Source of the DNA: Ursus arctos
Lineage: Eukaryota > Chordata > Mammalia > Carnivora > Ursidae
DNA: 64,000 nucleotides
NCBI RefSeq assembly: GCF_023065955.2
Contig: NW_026622997.1
Coordinates: 8,914,001 to 8,978,000 of the forward strand
Direction of reading: 5' to 3'
Shown: positions 32,091-44,544 of the stretch, piece by piece
How the letters are laid out: each line of letters begins with the position of its first letter
Numbering within the stretch: position 1 is the first letter of the stretch
Notes under the pieces: generated by a model
Seen by the model: only the letters and a program-made list of their open reading frames with translations
What the model was told of the DNA's origin: nothing
Databases searched by the model: none
Program-made: the position numbers and the translations under genes

Positions 32091-34194
32091 GAGAGTTGAC
32101 TGGGAAGGGATTTTAGAGGAGCTTCTGTGGTACAAGTACTTTTCTTTTTTTGAACTGGGTGTGTTCACTGTGTGTAAATCCATTAAACTGTATACTCATA
32201 AAAGCGATTCCCAATTATGACTGGAAAAGAAAATCTATTTCTCTTTTTAGCTCTGTCATTTACTTTTTATATTTTGAAGTTGTTAGGTGTATATCAATTT
32301 CTGATTTCTACGTCGTCCTATTGAATTTACCCTTTTATGATTATGAAATGTCCTTATTTATGTAGTAATACTTCTTGCCCTAAATACCACTTTTTTTAAT
32401 ATCAACATAACCTCTCCAGCTCCCTGTGGTTAATGTTTCCATGGTATATATTTTTTATCCTTTTATTTCCAACTTTGTAAATAGTATGTCATTGTGTCTT
32501 GTTTGTATCATTCATTTACAGTTTAAGTACACTGTAGTCATTAAATTTGGGCAGTATGATATACCAAATCTTTAAAAAGCATTGAAGTCCAACATATAAT
32601 AAATTTTTGTAAATGCTTAATGTGTATTTGAATGTTACGTGCTGTCCATTTAGAACAATGGACATTATTTATTGTGCTGTTCCAATATTCTATATATTTC
32701 CTGATTTTATTGTTTGTTTCCTTAATTGACAGAAAAGTAAAATTTCCTACTATAAATGTGGACTTGTCAGTTTCTCTTTGTAGATCTGTCAATATCTGCT
32801 TCATATACTTTGAGGCTGGCTGTGTTATTAACTGCACACAAATTTAGAATTGTGGTTGAACTGAGACTTTTTATCATTTTTAAGTGTCATTCTTTATGGC
32901 TAGTAATGTCTTTTGCCTTAAGGTCTGTATTTTGTGATATTGATATAACTACTCAGATTTTTTGTTAGTGTTTATTTGATTTATTGTTTTTCACACTTGA
33001 CTTTCAGGTATTCTTAAATCATTTACCCTTCTTTTGAATAATACAGGGACCTTGAAATGCATTAACCATAATCACCTCCATTCCAACCCATATGCTACAG
33101 TTTTCCAGTATTTTACTTGTAGCCTATTTCCCAACTTTTTATAACGATCGCTTGACAGAGTCAATGTTTGCTTGAATTTACCTACATGCTCACCAGAATC
33201 TTTCCTCACCATTCCTTCTTGGATCTCATACCCTCTATCTGTGATCACCTTTATTCTGCCTGAAGTACAACCTTTGGAGTTTAATTTACTGAGAATATTT
33301 TGGTGAAAACCCTTTAATTTTTGTTTGTCACAATAGTTTGTTCTCCCTCTTCTTTGAAAGTTAGTATTCTGGTTATGAAATTCTATGCTGACAATTATTT
33401 TTTCTTTCAGCTTATTGAAGATATTCCATTGTTTTCTTATTTCCATTGTTGCTATGAGAGGTTAGCAGTCAGTCTAATTGTTATTTATTTGTTGACAATG
33501 TCTTTGGCTTCCTGTTAAGATCTCTTACTATCAATGTTCTGAAATTACACTATAATAAGTCCGATATTGATTTGGGGGTATATTTTTTAGGCTTCTACCT
33601 GAGTCTTGGTGTATTTCAATAATTCTGGAAAATTCTTAGCTTTTACCTGTAGAACATTTTCTACCCCCCCCATTGTCTTATTCTTAAACTCTGAATAGAT
33701 AGATGATAAGATCTTTAATTGTTTTGTGTTCATTAACCTCTATCCCAAGATACAGATTTTAGATATCTTGATAATACCTTGCATTCTTGTCAAATCTTTT
33801 ATGCCTTTACAAACATTTTTTAAGAACCAAATCATACTGTGCTGTAATTTTTGCTCCAACCATCAAACATAATTTAGAAAACTCAAGAGGAAGAGAGCCT
33901 CTTGTATTTACCCATATTTTGGCTTATTATGTTCTTTTTTTTGCATCCTGATATGCCAAGGTTTCTTCTTTTATAATTTCCTTCCTGTTTATAGAACACC
34001 TTTTAGCCATTCTTTAGGGTAGGTGTGCTGTTGACAAATTTGCTTTGTTTCCCTTCTGAGAATGTCTTGATTTTCCCTTTATTCCTAAAGGACATTTTCC
34101 CTGGGTATAGGATTCTGAGTTCACAGGTTTTTACTTTTTCTTTCAGATCTTGAAAAATATTGTGCCAAATTCTTTTGGCTTCCATATTTTCTTT

Positions 34195-34450
34195 ATACCC
34201 TCAACTTCTACAGCCATATCTCTGGCCCCAGCCTCTCCCCTGAGCTTTAGTCCCTTATTTCCTGCTGCCACTGGACATTTTCACTTGAATGCTCCACAAG
34301 CATCTTAAACATACATTCTAATTATCGCACCTCATCTATACCCTCCAAACTGTTTCTCTTTTCTTGGGAAAAATACTTTTGTGGGGAGGATTCATTTTTC
34401 TAACCACTTCTGTGTTGTTGGCAAGAGATTATCCCCCATGTTTTTTAAGC
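34195..34450 (+). repeat. L2-like fragment (copy B of the shared 250-base segment)
   Basis: 'cagccatatctctggcccc', 'cctctcccctgagctttag', 'ctgctgccactggacatt' and 'cttgggaaaaatacttttgtg' match copy A at 22915-23170 in order and strand. Confidence 0.6.
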
Positions 34451-35210
34451 CAGAATTTTTGCTCTTTCTTCCTTGGGAAGATGTGTTCATAAAACTAACT
34501 CATTCTTGAAGGGCCTTAGAATGTGCCTTACTTTCTTGTATTTTGTTATTTTTTACTGTGAACTGTTCGTTTTTACTAGAAATTTATCTATGGAGATTGT
34601 TTGAGGCCTGGGTTGAAGCTGAAGACCTGCATTTTTTTCAGCCAATCACCTTGGAGCAATACCAACCAATAACCCCCTCAAATTAACTTTTCCTTTTGGG
34701 GTTTTTCAGACTACATAGGTAATAGGGACCCAAATCCATGTGAAGTTCAATCTGTGGTTATGAATTCCCAAGGGATTACTTTACTTTTTTTCCTTCTAAC
34801 CCTAGAACTGAGAGTCAGTTTCCCTGCTATGCCCTCTGCACAGTGGGGCTCCACTGTGACCCCAAGCTTTTTCCACTGTGAGTGCAAGCTTTTTATGAGA
34901 ATCTCAATTTCAGTCCCTATCTGGGGTGTGCTCCAGACTTTACCTTCTGTCCCCTGTACTGGTGCAATCATTAAACCATAAGCTCAAGGATTCTGGGTTT
35001 TGCCAAAATTTTCCAGGAAGAATGCTGGCTTTGGCACTTCAAGTTCCTGGTTTCACTTCACTTTGGAGATTGGCATGTACTTTACACAAGCTTAATGTTC
35101 AAAAAAGACTTTAAAAGATTTCTTATCCAGTATATGAGTTATTTTATTTGGGTGAGTTATTCAGGGTATCCAATCTGCCATACTGCTGGAAAAAGAGATT
35201 TCTCACAATA

Positions 35211-35684
35211 TATGATTTTCTGTTACAAACTCTTATCTTTTTAGCATATATCTCTTAGCTGAATATGTTGCAGCCATAAATATTTAATGATTAAACATTT
35301 TTTTAAATCATTACTAGGGTACGTTTTTCTGAATAGTTTAAAATTTCTACTTCCAATTTACTATCAGCTTTCTGTCTTCCTCTTAACCCTATAATATAAA
35401 ACAGGCAATTGAAAAATGACCCTCTAAAAAGCAGTGCAGTCAGCCTGATATGATTAGATGTCATGACAGTGATGTAGCTTAATTTTTTTTTTTTTCTGCA
35501 TAATCATCTTGAGTTCTTTGCCTCTGGGTTGAGAAGTCGGAGGTCAATGGTGATTTATTTTCTTATTTACACATAAAGCGAAGGAGAAAACCATTCTACA
35601 CTTAGCTGGAAATGTTCATGAGAAATATAGTCTCTCGAAAATCAAGTGGGGTGTGTGGATTAGAAATGAGTCTGGAATGGCTTC
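35211..35684. other. unique AT-rich DNA
   Basis: No feature recognised. Confidence 0.5.
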
Positions 35685-35700
35685 AGAAAGGTTATTTTAG

Positions 35701-35899
35701 GGGCGCCTGGGTGGCACAGCGGTTAAGCATCTGCCTTCGGCTCAGGGCATGATCCCGGTGTTGTGGGATCGAGCCCCACATCAGGCTCCTCTGCTGTGAG
35801 CCTGCTTCTTCCTCTCCCACTCCCCCTGCTGTGTTCCCTCTCTCGCTGGCTGTCTCTCTCTGTCAAATAAATAAATAAAATCTTTAAAAAAAAAAAGAA
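35701..35899 (+). mobile_element. young Can-SINE (arctoid type)
   Basis: GGGGCGCCTGGGTGGCACAG head, 'ggttaagcatctgccttcgg', 'gggatcgagccccacatcag', TC stretch and 'aaataaataaataaaatctt' tail. A perfect 16-base target-site duplication, 'agaaaggttattttag', is at 35685-35700 and 35900-35915. Confidence 0.97.
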
Positions 35900-36139
35900 A
35901 GAAAGGTTATTTTAGCCAATTTAACAGAATTCAAGGGAATATGTTCAAGTGGAAGAAGGTTGCCTTTCTCCAGATCTACTGAGCATTATTCTGGGATCAG
36001 GCTCAGGAGATGGTTCAGGGAGATACACATGCTCACACACACTTGCGTACTTACAGACATACACAGTACAAACACACACGGGTAATTATGTAGTTATATA
36101 AGCAGGGGAATTCTGACGAGTGAATCACTGGATTTTGTT

Positions 36140-36470
36140 TTTTATTTTATCCTTTTGTCCTAATTCTCCAAGTGATATGTGTTTGTTAGAAAAGCATTGG
36201 AAAGTCCACAAAAATAACCCATAATGCTATTTCTTAGTAAAAACAATGGCAACATTTTGAAACATTTCTTTTTTGCATTTATTAAATATAGGTCAGCTTG
36301 TACATGCAATTACACTTGATTCTGATTTTCTCTTCCACTGAACAATTTTATATTAGGTACCTCCCCATGTTTCTATATAGTGTTTTCATCGTAATAAAAT
36401 ATACTTTCATGTGAGCTTACGATTTCCTCTCATTAGACATTGAAGTTGTTATAATTTCTTCAGTAATAAA
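36140..36470 (-). mobile_element. old L1 3' UTR, antisense
   Basis: 'acccataatgctatttcttag', 'aacattttgaaacatttc' and 'gacattgaagttgttataat' are reverse-complement L1M 3'-UTR style phrases. Confidence 0.6.
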
Positions 36471-36852
36471 ATGAGTCACTGTTGTATCACCCTATGGCCT
36501 CTGTCTTGGTCCTAGAAAAATAATTAGAGGTTGCTGTCAGTTTCAAGGGTCAGTGAAATCCCTGAGAGGTTCAAGTTTAGCTGTCAATCTGTTATTACCC
36601 CAACATTCTCCATGGGGGTTTCCCACTTTCATCCCTTACCCTCATCCTGGCCACAGTATGCTTTTCAAAGTATTTCTCTCAACCACATGTGGTATGTGTT
36701 CCCCTTGGGGGGAGTTTTGTAAATTAAAAAAAAAAATTCTCCATCTCATTACAATTCAAGTGCTAATATTTTAGCCCCTGTTGTATAACGTGATGCATTG
36801 GTGCCTGGGCACCATTTGATGACCTGTGAAAGTCCTGGATTATTCTAGATTC
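36471..36852. other. unique DNA, no gene recognised
   Basis: Nothing firm seen. Confidence 0.5.
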
Positions 36853-36863
36853 ACCCTGTAGAT

Positions 36864-36968
36864 GAGCATTGGAAATATGACTAGTTACATTGAACTTTGC
36901 ATCAGAAACCAGGGATGTACTGTATGGTGACTAACATCATATCATAAAAAAAATTAAAATTAAAAAAA
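36864..36968 (+). mobile_element. carnivore L1 3' tip, severely 5'-truncated
   Basis: 'ttgaactttgcatcagaaac' and 'cagggatgtactgtatggtg' match the carnivore L1 ends at 24435 and 48224, then an A-rich tail. Flanks 'accctgtagat' and 'accctgagat' look like an imperfect target-site duplication. Confidence 0.8.
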
Positions 36969-36979
36969 ACCCTGAGATA

Positions 36980-38716
36980 TTCTGTAAGTATAAAATACAC
37001 AATGAATTTCAAAGGCATAGTATGATAAAAAGAACACAAATTATTTTATTGATAATACTATTAGTGTTGATTGCATGTTAAAATGATAATATTTCAGGTA
37101 TGTTGAATTTAATGAAACATTTTGTTAAAATTATTTATTTTCATGTGTTTTTAATGTAGGTACTAGAAAATTTAAAATTACATATGTGGTTTGTGTTTGT
37201 GGCTGGTATTGCATTTCTGTTGGAAAGGCCAATTTAGAGCCAAGAGTTAGAGCCTGGGGCATTGTACTCACATTCCCTCTCTGGAAAGCACCTCATCCCC
37301 CTGCTCTCTGCTCAAGCCTCCAGAGTCCTGGGTAAGGGGAAAAAATGTCAGCGGAGCTCTTCCTGACTCACTCTCACAAAATCCAACCCCACCACAAAGC
37401 TTGAATTACAGCATGTAGAAACAGAGGGTTAGGTAGTGGGTAAGAGAACTAACTTGGTTGGCTGGTTATGCTATTTTAGTAATTGTAAGGTCCATTCTGC
37501 ATTAAGTTGGTTGAATGACAGATACTCCCGGTGGAATAGATGCAGCAGTAAAGTGCTCACAAAATGCTCTGTGTCTCTGGGCTTCAGCTGCAGCTTTGAG
37601 CCATTTTCTTCTTCTCCACCCGACTTCAATCACTCCTTTTGCGAAAGCCCCAAAGCTCCCCTGTGCCTACTTTTGGGGACTCAGAGCTGAGACTCCACAC
37701 ACTTTTTTGCCATTTCAGCTGCCAGGCAGATAAAAAACGGTGCACAGCAGAGCTCCCTGCTCTGAGCAGCTCGAGAGGAGGGGGCTAAAGCTGGCACATT
37801 TGGATTCAGAAGAAGCCTGAGATAACTGAGCCAGTTCCTTTAGATCCAGGAGTTTCCTAGGTCTGCCAAGACACTTCGGCCTCCCAGACAGCTCAAGGAC
37901 TTAGACAGGAAAAGTTGAGTTAATGAGTGGTGGTTGACACACAGTTCTGAACCCTGCAGCACCAATGTGTCTGTGCTCAGGCCTTCATCGGGCAATGGCC
38001 CAGCAACAGCACAGAACTCCTTGGCTGGGAGCCACCCCTGGCTGTGGCTGCATGTGGCTCCTGGTTTCTGCACTGCTAGGGCTGTGACTTCAAGGGCAGC
38101 TGAGGTTTACTAGTTACCCTAACCCATTTATAAAACTGGTCAAGCTCCCATCCAACCAAATGTCCTTCCTGCTTTCAATTACTTTGGTGGGGAACCTCTG
38201 TTTGCACACAGAGTCATATTTCTTGCCATGTTTGTTTAGTTTCTTTTTCCGCTGGCCGCTTTCCTTCAGACGGATAGAGGCAGTCTTCCTTGTGGCTTGA
38301 TGCCAGCTGAGTCTCTGCCAGGTATGGCTGGAAGGGGCCTGGAAGATTCCCCTCTGAAGTGGGAAATTTCAGGCTGCTTAATTCCTAGGAACTGAAGTCT
38401 GGGAGGAGAGACAGACATTGGGTATTCACCACTCATGCATATAACAAATACGTGAGTACCCTCTTCTGTGGCCTAAGCTTCAGGCTGGCCTCTGAGAACT
38501 CAGAAAAATCAGGTGTAAATCCACCCTTGTAGACACTTATAGCCCATGAAAAGCGATGAGTGTCACTAATGAGTTACACACGGGGGAAATGGGAATTCAA
38601 CTGGGCCAGCAGATAACTTTGAGCAAACAGGAATGGAAGAAGGAATTGTGGGTATTTTGTGAAAAAGAGATTTGAGCCGACATTGAAGGATGGGTAAAAC
38701 TTGGCTCTACCTAGAG
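36980..38716. other. unique DNA, no gene recognised
   Basis: AT-rich to 37200, then about 1.5 kb of moderate-GC, non-repetitive DNA. Short frames at 37436-37733 and 37840-38073 have no domain. This is one of the larger repeat-free blocks. Confidence 0.5.
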
Positions 38717-38964
38717 CGTGTTTCTCAACCTCAACGCATTGACATTTTGGGCCAGGTAACTCTCTATACTCTCTAGGATATTCGCTATTCTAATTCTCAG
38801 GGGACTGTCCTGTGCATTGTAAGATTTTTTAGCAGTATTGCAGGCTTCTACTCATGAGGTACTAGTAAGTCCCCACCCTGTTGTGACAAACAAAAAATGT
38901 CTCCAGACATTGCCAAATGTCCCCTACAGGAAAAAAAAAAAAGTCACTTGGTTGAGAACCACAG
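38717..38964 (+). mobile_element. MER20 (hAT-Charlie DNA transposon)
   Basis: Diagnostic wording: 'tttctcaacctcaacgcattg', 'acattttgggccagg', 'gactgtcctgtgcattgtaag', 'gtctccagacattgccaaat', ending 'ggttgagaaccac'. Inverted ends are visible. MER20 copies elsewhere in placentals have been reported as hormone-responsive enhancers; nothing here shows activity. Confidence 0.92.
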
Positions 38965-39084
38965 CTATAAAGGAATAGGCAGAAGAATATTGAACAAAGG
39001 AGAAGCCTGGGACAGATAGCAGGTGAATCAGTCTGCGTGGAATGAAGGGTATGTGAAGAGAACTCTCAAAACAGTGGAAAAATA

Positions 39085-39104
39085 GAATGTCAGCTCCACA
39101 GAGT

Positions 39105-39142
<38 letters not shown>

Positions 39143-39215
39143 CTGTTTTGTTCCATTGTGGACCCCAAACACCTAGAATAGAGTCTGGCACATACTTGAA
39201 ACTCAATGGTGCTTA
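39085..39215 (+). repeat. L2 3'-end fragment containing a (GT)n tract
   Basis: 'aatgtcagctccacagag' before and 'atctgttttgttccattgtg', 'gagtctggcacatacttg' after a GT run read as one sense L2 3' end. Confidence 0.75.
39108..39140 (+). repeat. (GT)n microsatellite
   Basis: About 16 GT units inside the L2 fragment. Confidence 0.95.
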
Positions 39216-39279
39216 TAGAGTGGAAGAGTCTACGATCATTTAATAGAGAGCTGAGCACTGGGTTAGAAGTATTGGTTTT

Positions 39280-39530
39280 CTTCTGTAAGTAACATGGAGA
39301 TATTTGAATGTTTTGGAGTAAGAGAAAGAGGTGACCCATTCTAGATATCGAGAATCAGACAGTCATATGTCAGGAAGATTGGAGAAGAGTATGACCCCAG
39401 AAAACAGCCAAAAAACTGTTGCAGGAGTCTAGGCAAGAGATAATAGGGGTTTGGCCACAGATAACACGTGGAGGGAGATGAGGAGAAGCCATCAGTGACA
39501 GATTGGGAAATGGGAATGGGGTGGAGAAAG
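39280..39530 (-). repeat. L2 fragment, antisense
   Basis: 'aagagaaagaggtgacccatt', 'caggagtctaggcaagagat' and 'gacagattgggaaatggga' follow the reverse-complement L2 coding region. Confidence 0.65.
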
Positions 39531-40188
39531 AATGGCAGTGCATAAAAGTAGGAAACAAAGGAGGAATGTGGGAAATAATTTAATTATTTGCCTTTAAAGA
39601 AGAATCAACACTCATCTTTCTCAAACTCTTCCTAAAAGTTGAAGAGAAGGGAATTCTTCCAAAATCATTTTATGAGGGCCGCATTATTAAATACTGAAGC
39701 CAGATAAAGCCACTATAGGAAAAGAAAATTACAGGCCAATATTCTTTATGTGCATACATGCAAAAATCTTCAACAAAATATCAACAAAATTAAACAGCAC
39801 ATTAAAAGTAGCATATACCATGATCAGTTAGGATTTATCCTGGGATGCAAGGATGGTATGATATATACAAATCGATAAATGTGATAGATACGTCACATAG
39901 AATGAAGGATAAAAAATCATATGATCATCTCAATAGATGCAAGAAAAAGCATTTGATAAAAATTCAACACCTTTTCATCATAAACATTCTCAACAATTTT
40001 GTGTAGAAGGAATATACATAATAAAGTCTATATATGACAAGCCCACAACCAATATTCTATTCAGTTGTACAGAGCTGAAGGCTTTTCCTCCAAGATCAAG
40101 AACAGGACAAGAATGTCCACTTCTGTTACTTATATTCAGTACAGTACTGGAAGTCCTAGTGAGAGCAACTGGGCAAGAAAAAGAAACA

Positions 40189-42619
40189 CAGGTACACCTC
40201 AGAGAGCTTGTGGATTTGCTTCCAGACCGTCACATCACGTGAATATCACAATAAGCAAGTCAAATGAACTTTTTGCTTTCCCAGTGCACATAAGTTATTT
40301 TTACACTTTACTGTAGTCTGTTTAGTGTACAATATCATTGTGTCTAAAAAAACCATGTACACTCCTTAATTAAAAATACTTTATTCATAAAAAATACTAA
40401 CCTTTCTCTGAGCTTTCGGCGAGTCTTGGTCTTTTTGCTGGTGGAGGGTCTTGCCTTCTATGTTGCTGGCTACTGACTGATCAGGTTGGTGGTTGCTGGA
40501 GGTTGGGTGGCTGTGGCAATTTCTTAAAATAAAACAACGATGGAGTTTGCTACATCCAACCGATTCTTCCTTTCATGATTTTTACTGTAGCATGAAATGT
40601 TGTTTGATAGCATTTTACCCACAGTACAACATCTTTCAGAATTGGAGTCAAGCCTCTCAAACCCTGCCACTGTTTTATCAACTAAGGCTGGGTAATTTTC
40701 TGAATCCTTTGTTGTCATTTCAACAATCTTCACAGCATCTTCACTGGAAGTAGATTCTATCTCAAGAAACCCATTTCTTTGCTCATCCATTAGAAGCAAT
40801 TACTCATACGTTCAAATTTTATCATGAGATGGCAGCAATTCAGTCCCATCTTCAGGCTCCACTTCTGATTCCAGTTCTCTTGCTGTCTCCACCACATCTG
40901 CAATTCCTTCCTCCATGGATGTCCTGAGCTTCTCAAAGTCATCCATGAGGGTTGGAATCAACTTCTTCCAAATTCCCATTAACATTGATATTTTGACCTC
41001 TTCCCCTGCATCACAAATGTTCTTAAAGTCATCAAGAATAGAAAATTCTTTCCAGGAGGTTTTCAATTGACTTTGCCCAGATCCATCAAAGGAATCACTA
41101 TCTCTGGCAGCTGTAGCCTTATGAAATGCATTTCTGAAATAATAAGACTTGAAAGTCAAAACTACTCCTTGACCCAGGGGCTGCGGAATGGATATTATGT
41201 TAGCAGGGATTAAAAAAAAAACCATTAATCTCATTGTTCATTTCCATCAGAGTTCTTGCATGACCAGAAGCATGGTCAATGAGCAGGAATACTTTGAAAG
41301 GAATTTCCCCCCCCCCCCCCCGAGCAGTAGGTCTCAACAGTGGGCTTAAACTACTCAGTAAACCATGTTGTAAATAGATGTGTTGTCATCCAGGCTTTGT
41401 TTTTCCATTTGTAGAGCACAGGCAGAGTAGACTTAGCATAATTCTTAAGGGTCCTAGAATTTTTGGAACAATAAATGAGCCAACTTCAAGCCACCAGCTG
41501 CATTAGCCCTTAAGGAGAGACTCAGCCTATCCTTTGAAGCTTTGAAGGCAGGCATTGGCACCTCCTCTCTAGCTATGAAAGTCCTAGATGGCATCTTCTT
41601 CCAATAGAAGGCTGTTTCATCTCCATTGAAAATCTATTGTTCTGTGCAGCCACCTTTATTAATTACCTTAGCTAGATCTTCTGGAAAATTTGCTACAGTT
41701 TCTATATCAGCACTTGCTGCTTCACCTGGCACTTTGAGCTTATGGAGATGGGTTCTTGCCTTAAACCTCATGAACCAACCTCTACTAGCTTCAGACTTTC
41801 CTTCTGCAGCTTTCTCCCCTCTCTCAGCCTTCACAGAATTGGAGAGAGTTAGGGACGTGGTCAGGATTAGGCTTTGGCTTAAGGGAATGTTGCGGATGGT
41901 TTGATTTTCTATCCAGACCACTTAAACTTTCCCCATATCAGCAATAAAGCTGTTTCTTTTTCTTATCATTCATGTGTTCGTTGGAGTAGCACTTTAAATT
42001 TCCTTCAAGAACTTTTCCTTTGCATTCACAACTTGGGTAACTGTTTAGCACAAGAGGCCTAGCTTTTGGCCTCTCTTGGCTTTCAACACACATTCCTCAC
42101 TCAGCTTAATAATTTCTAGCTTTTGATTTATGGTGAGAGACATGTGACTCTTCCTTTCACTTAAACATTTAAGGGCCATTGCAGGATTATTAATTGACCT
42201 AATTTCAATATTGTTATGTTCAGGGAATAGCAAGACCTGAGGAGGGGGAGAGAGAAATGGGGAACAGCTGGCCAATGGAGTATCAGAACACATAAAACCT
42301 TTACGGATTAAGTTTGCTGTCTTATTTGGGCATATGGGTTCATGGCAACCCCCCAAAATTACAATAGTAACATCAAAGATCACTGATCATAGATCATCAT
42401 AACAAATATAATAATCATGAGAAAAGTTTGAAATATGGTGGAATTACCAAAACGTGACATAGAGACATGAAGTGTGCAAATGCTGTGCGAAATGATGCCG
42501 ATAGACTTGCTGGATGCAGGGTTCCCACAAACCTTTGATTTGTAAAAAAAAAAAAAAAAAAAAAATGCATTATCTATGAAGTGCAAGAAAGTAAATTTCA
42601 ATAAAACAAGATACACCTG
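40189..42619 (-). mobile_element. Tigger1 DNA transposon, near full length
   Basis: A pogo/Tc1-mariner element of about 2.43 kb, close to the length known for Tigger1. The ends CAGGTACACCTC and, inverted, 'agatacacctg' are terminal inverted repeats. It sits at a TA target: 'ta' follows at 42620-42621 and 'ca' (one change) precedes at 40187. It lies inside the L1 ORF2 sequence, which continues on both sides. A 15-base C run occurs at 41307-41321. The transposase is described separately. Confidence 0.95.
40524..42179 (-). pseudogene. Tigger1 transposase pseudogene
   Basis: This encodes what was a pogo-family DDE transposase, which cut and pasted the element. Reading on the minus strand from the ATG at 42179, the N-terminal DNA-binding helix-turn-helix is seen ('SLTINQKLEIIKL'), then the CENP-B/Tc5-type DNA-binding part at 41634-41921 ('[11 protein letters not shown]'), the catalytic DDE region across about 40812-41640, and a C-terminal tail to 40524. 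The frame is broken several times and the C run at 41307-41321 lies in the catalytic part, so no single frame spans it. The family usually has one uninterrupted protein. Confidence 0.92.
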
Positions 42620-44504
42620 TAAAAAGCATCCAAATAAGAAAGGAAGAAGGAAGATTTTCTCTGTGGATGACATGATCTTATAGATAAACTTCTGACTTCA
42701 CAAAACAAAAAAACAAAACAAAAGAAAACCCCAACCTGTTAGAAATAATAAACACATTCATGAAAGTTGCAGGATGCAAAGTTAGCATATAATAATAATT
42801 TGCATTTCTATACCCTATCAACCAACTATCTGAAAAAATTAAGAAATCAATCCCATTTACAGTAGCATCAAAACAATAAAATACTTAGAAACAAATGTAA
42901 CCAAAACCCATAAGATATTGATGAAAGAAATTGAAGAAAGCACAAATAAATGAAAAGATAATTTGTGTTCTTGGTTTGGAAGAGTTAATATTGTTAAAAT
43001 AGCCTTATTACCCAATGGAATCTATATATTCAATACAAACTTCCAAAAGGTATCAAAATTTCAAAAGCATTTTCCACAGAAGTAGAAAAAACAATCCTAA
43101 AATTCATATGGAACAAAAAAAGACTTTGAATAGCCAAAACAATTTTTGAGGAAGAAGAGCAAAGCTGATTTCAAACTACATTACAAAGTCACAGTAATCA
43201 AAACAGTATAGTAATGACATAAAAAACAGGCACATATACCAATGGTACAAAATAGAGAGCCCAGAAAAAAACCCCACACGTATGTGGTCAACTAATCTTT
43301 GACAAGGGCACCAAGAACACACAATGGGGTAGGGATAATCTTCTCAGTAAATGGTGTTGGGACACCTCAAAAGATTGACACTGGACCCCTATCTTATACC
43401 ACTCATAAAAATTCACTTGAAATGGATTAAAGACTTAAGTGTAAGACTGGAAGCCATCAAACCTCTAGGAAAAAAACATAAGAAAAAGCTCCTTGACAGT
43501 GGTCTTCACAATGATTTTTTAGACATGACACCGAAAGCATAGCCAACAACAGCAAAAATAAACAAGCAGGACTATATCAAACTAAAAAGCTACTGCACAG
43601 CAAAGGAAACTATCAACAAAATGAAAAGGCAGCCTATGGAATAAGAGAAAATATTTGCAAGCCATGTATCTAATAAGGGGTTAAGATTCAAAATATAGAA
43701 GGAACTTGTACAACTCACAAAGAAAACTCCAAATAACCCAATGAAAAAAATTGACAGAGGCTCTGGATAGACATTTCTCCAGAGGTGATACAAATGGCGA
43801 ACAGGTACATAAAGGGGTACTCCATATCACCAGTCATCAGCAAAATGCAAATCAAAGGTACCGTGAGATACTACCTCACATCTCTTAGGATGGCTATTAT
43901 CAAAAAGATAAAAAATAAATGTTGATGAGGATTTGGAGGAAAGAGAGCTCTTGTACACTGTTGGGGAGAATATAAACTGGTACAGTCACTCTAAAAAATA
44001 ATATGGTATTTCCTCCAAAAATTAAAAGTAGAACCACCATACGAGCAATACCACTTCTGGGTATATATCTAAGGGAAATAAAATCAGTATCTTGAAGAAC
44101 TATCTGCATTCCGTGTTCATTGCAGCATTATTCATAGTAGCCAAGATAATGGGAACAACTTAACTGTCCATCAGTGGATGAATGGACAAAGAAAATGTGG
44201 TGTATATATACACGATGGAATTTTATTCAGCCATAAAAAGAGGAATTCCTGCAATTTGCAACAACATGGATAAACCTTGAGGCATTATGCTAAATGAAAT
44301 AGGCCAGACACAGAAAGACAAATACGGTATGGTATTACTTATATGTAGAATTAAAAAAAATGTTCAACGGGCAAGTGTGGGGCTATAAAGGAAAAGGACC
44401 AAGTCAGAATCTCTTATGGTGTCAACAGCTATGGTCTGAACAGAGACGAGAGGTTGTCCATTATTATCCATTCTCACCTACTTTTTAGTTGGGTACAGGA
44501 TTAT

Positions 44505-44541
44505 TTATTATTATATTATTATTATTATTATTATTATAAAG
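44505..44541 (+). repeat. (ATT)n microsatellite
   Basis: ATT units with one interruption. Confidence 0.92.
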
Positions 44542-44544
44542 ACC

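Larger units (their letters stand above)
29445..35210 (-). mobile_element. long old L1 remnant(s), antisense, rearranged
   Basis: Reverse-complement ORF2 phrases run in order: 'gtggacatccttgtcc', 'tgaatgcatcaatcttgcat', 'gatgccatctgggactggag' (reverse transcriptase region), 'agtcctttgaaatttgttgag' at 31178, then ORF2/ORF1-upstream sequence and a 5'-like part near 35150 ('gtatccaatctgccatactg'). It is interrupted at about 30690-31080 by unidentified DNA and at 31405-32090 by a sense L1 3' end. One ORF2 segment occurs twice (32230-32500 and 32735-33000). Hence more than one element may be present. No intact frame. Confidence 0.7.
39600..44375 (+). mobile_element. sense L1 (L1MA-like), split by Tigger1
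   Basis: ORF2-derived DNA runs from 'cactataggaaaagaaaattac' and 'aatagatgcaagaaaaagcat' to 'gggcaagaaaaagaaa' at 40186. After the transposon it resumes with 'aaaaagcatccaaataagaa' at 42622 and goes on to the 3' end near 44375. Recognisable ORF2 pieces include 'HLKWIKDLSVRLEAIKPL' (about 43400-43460). Many stops and shifts make it a dead copy. The 5' part is missing. Confidence 0.88.
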
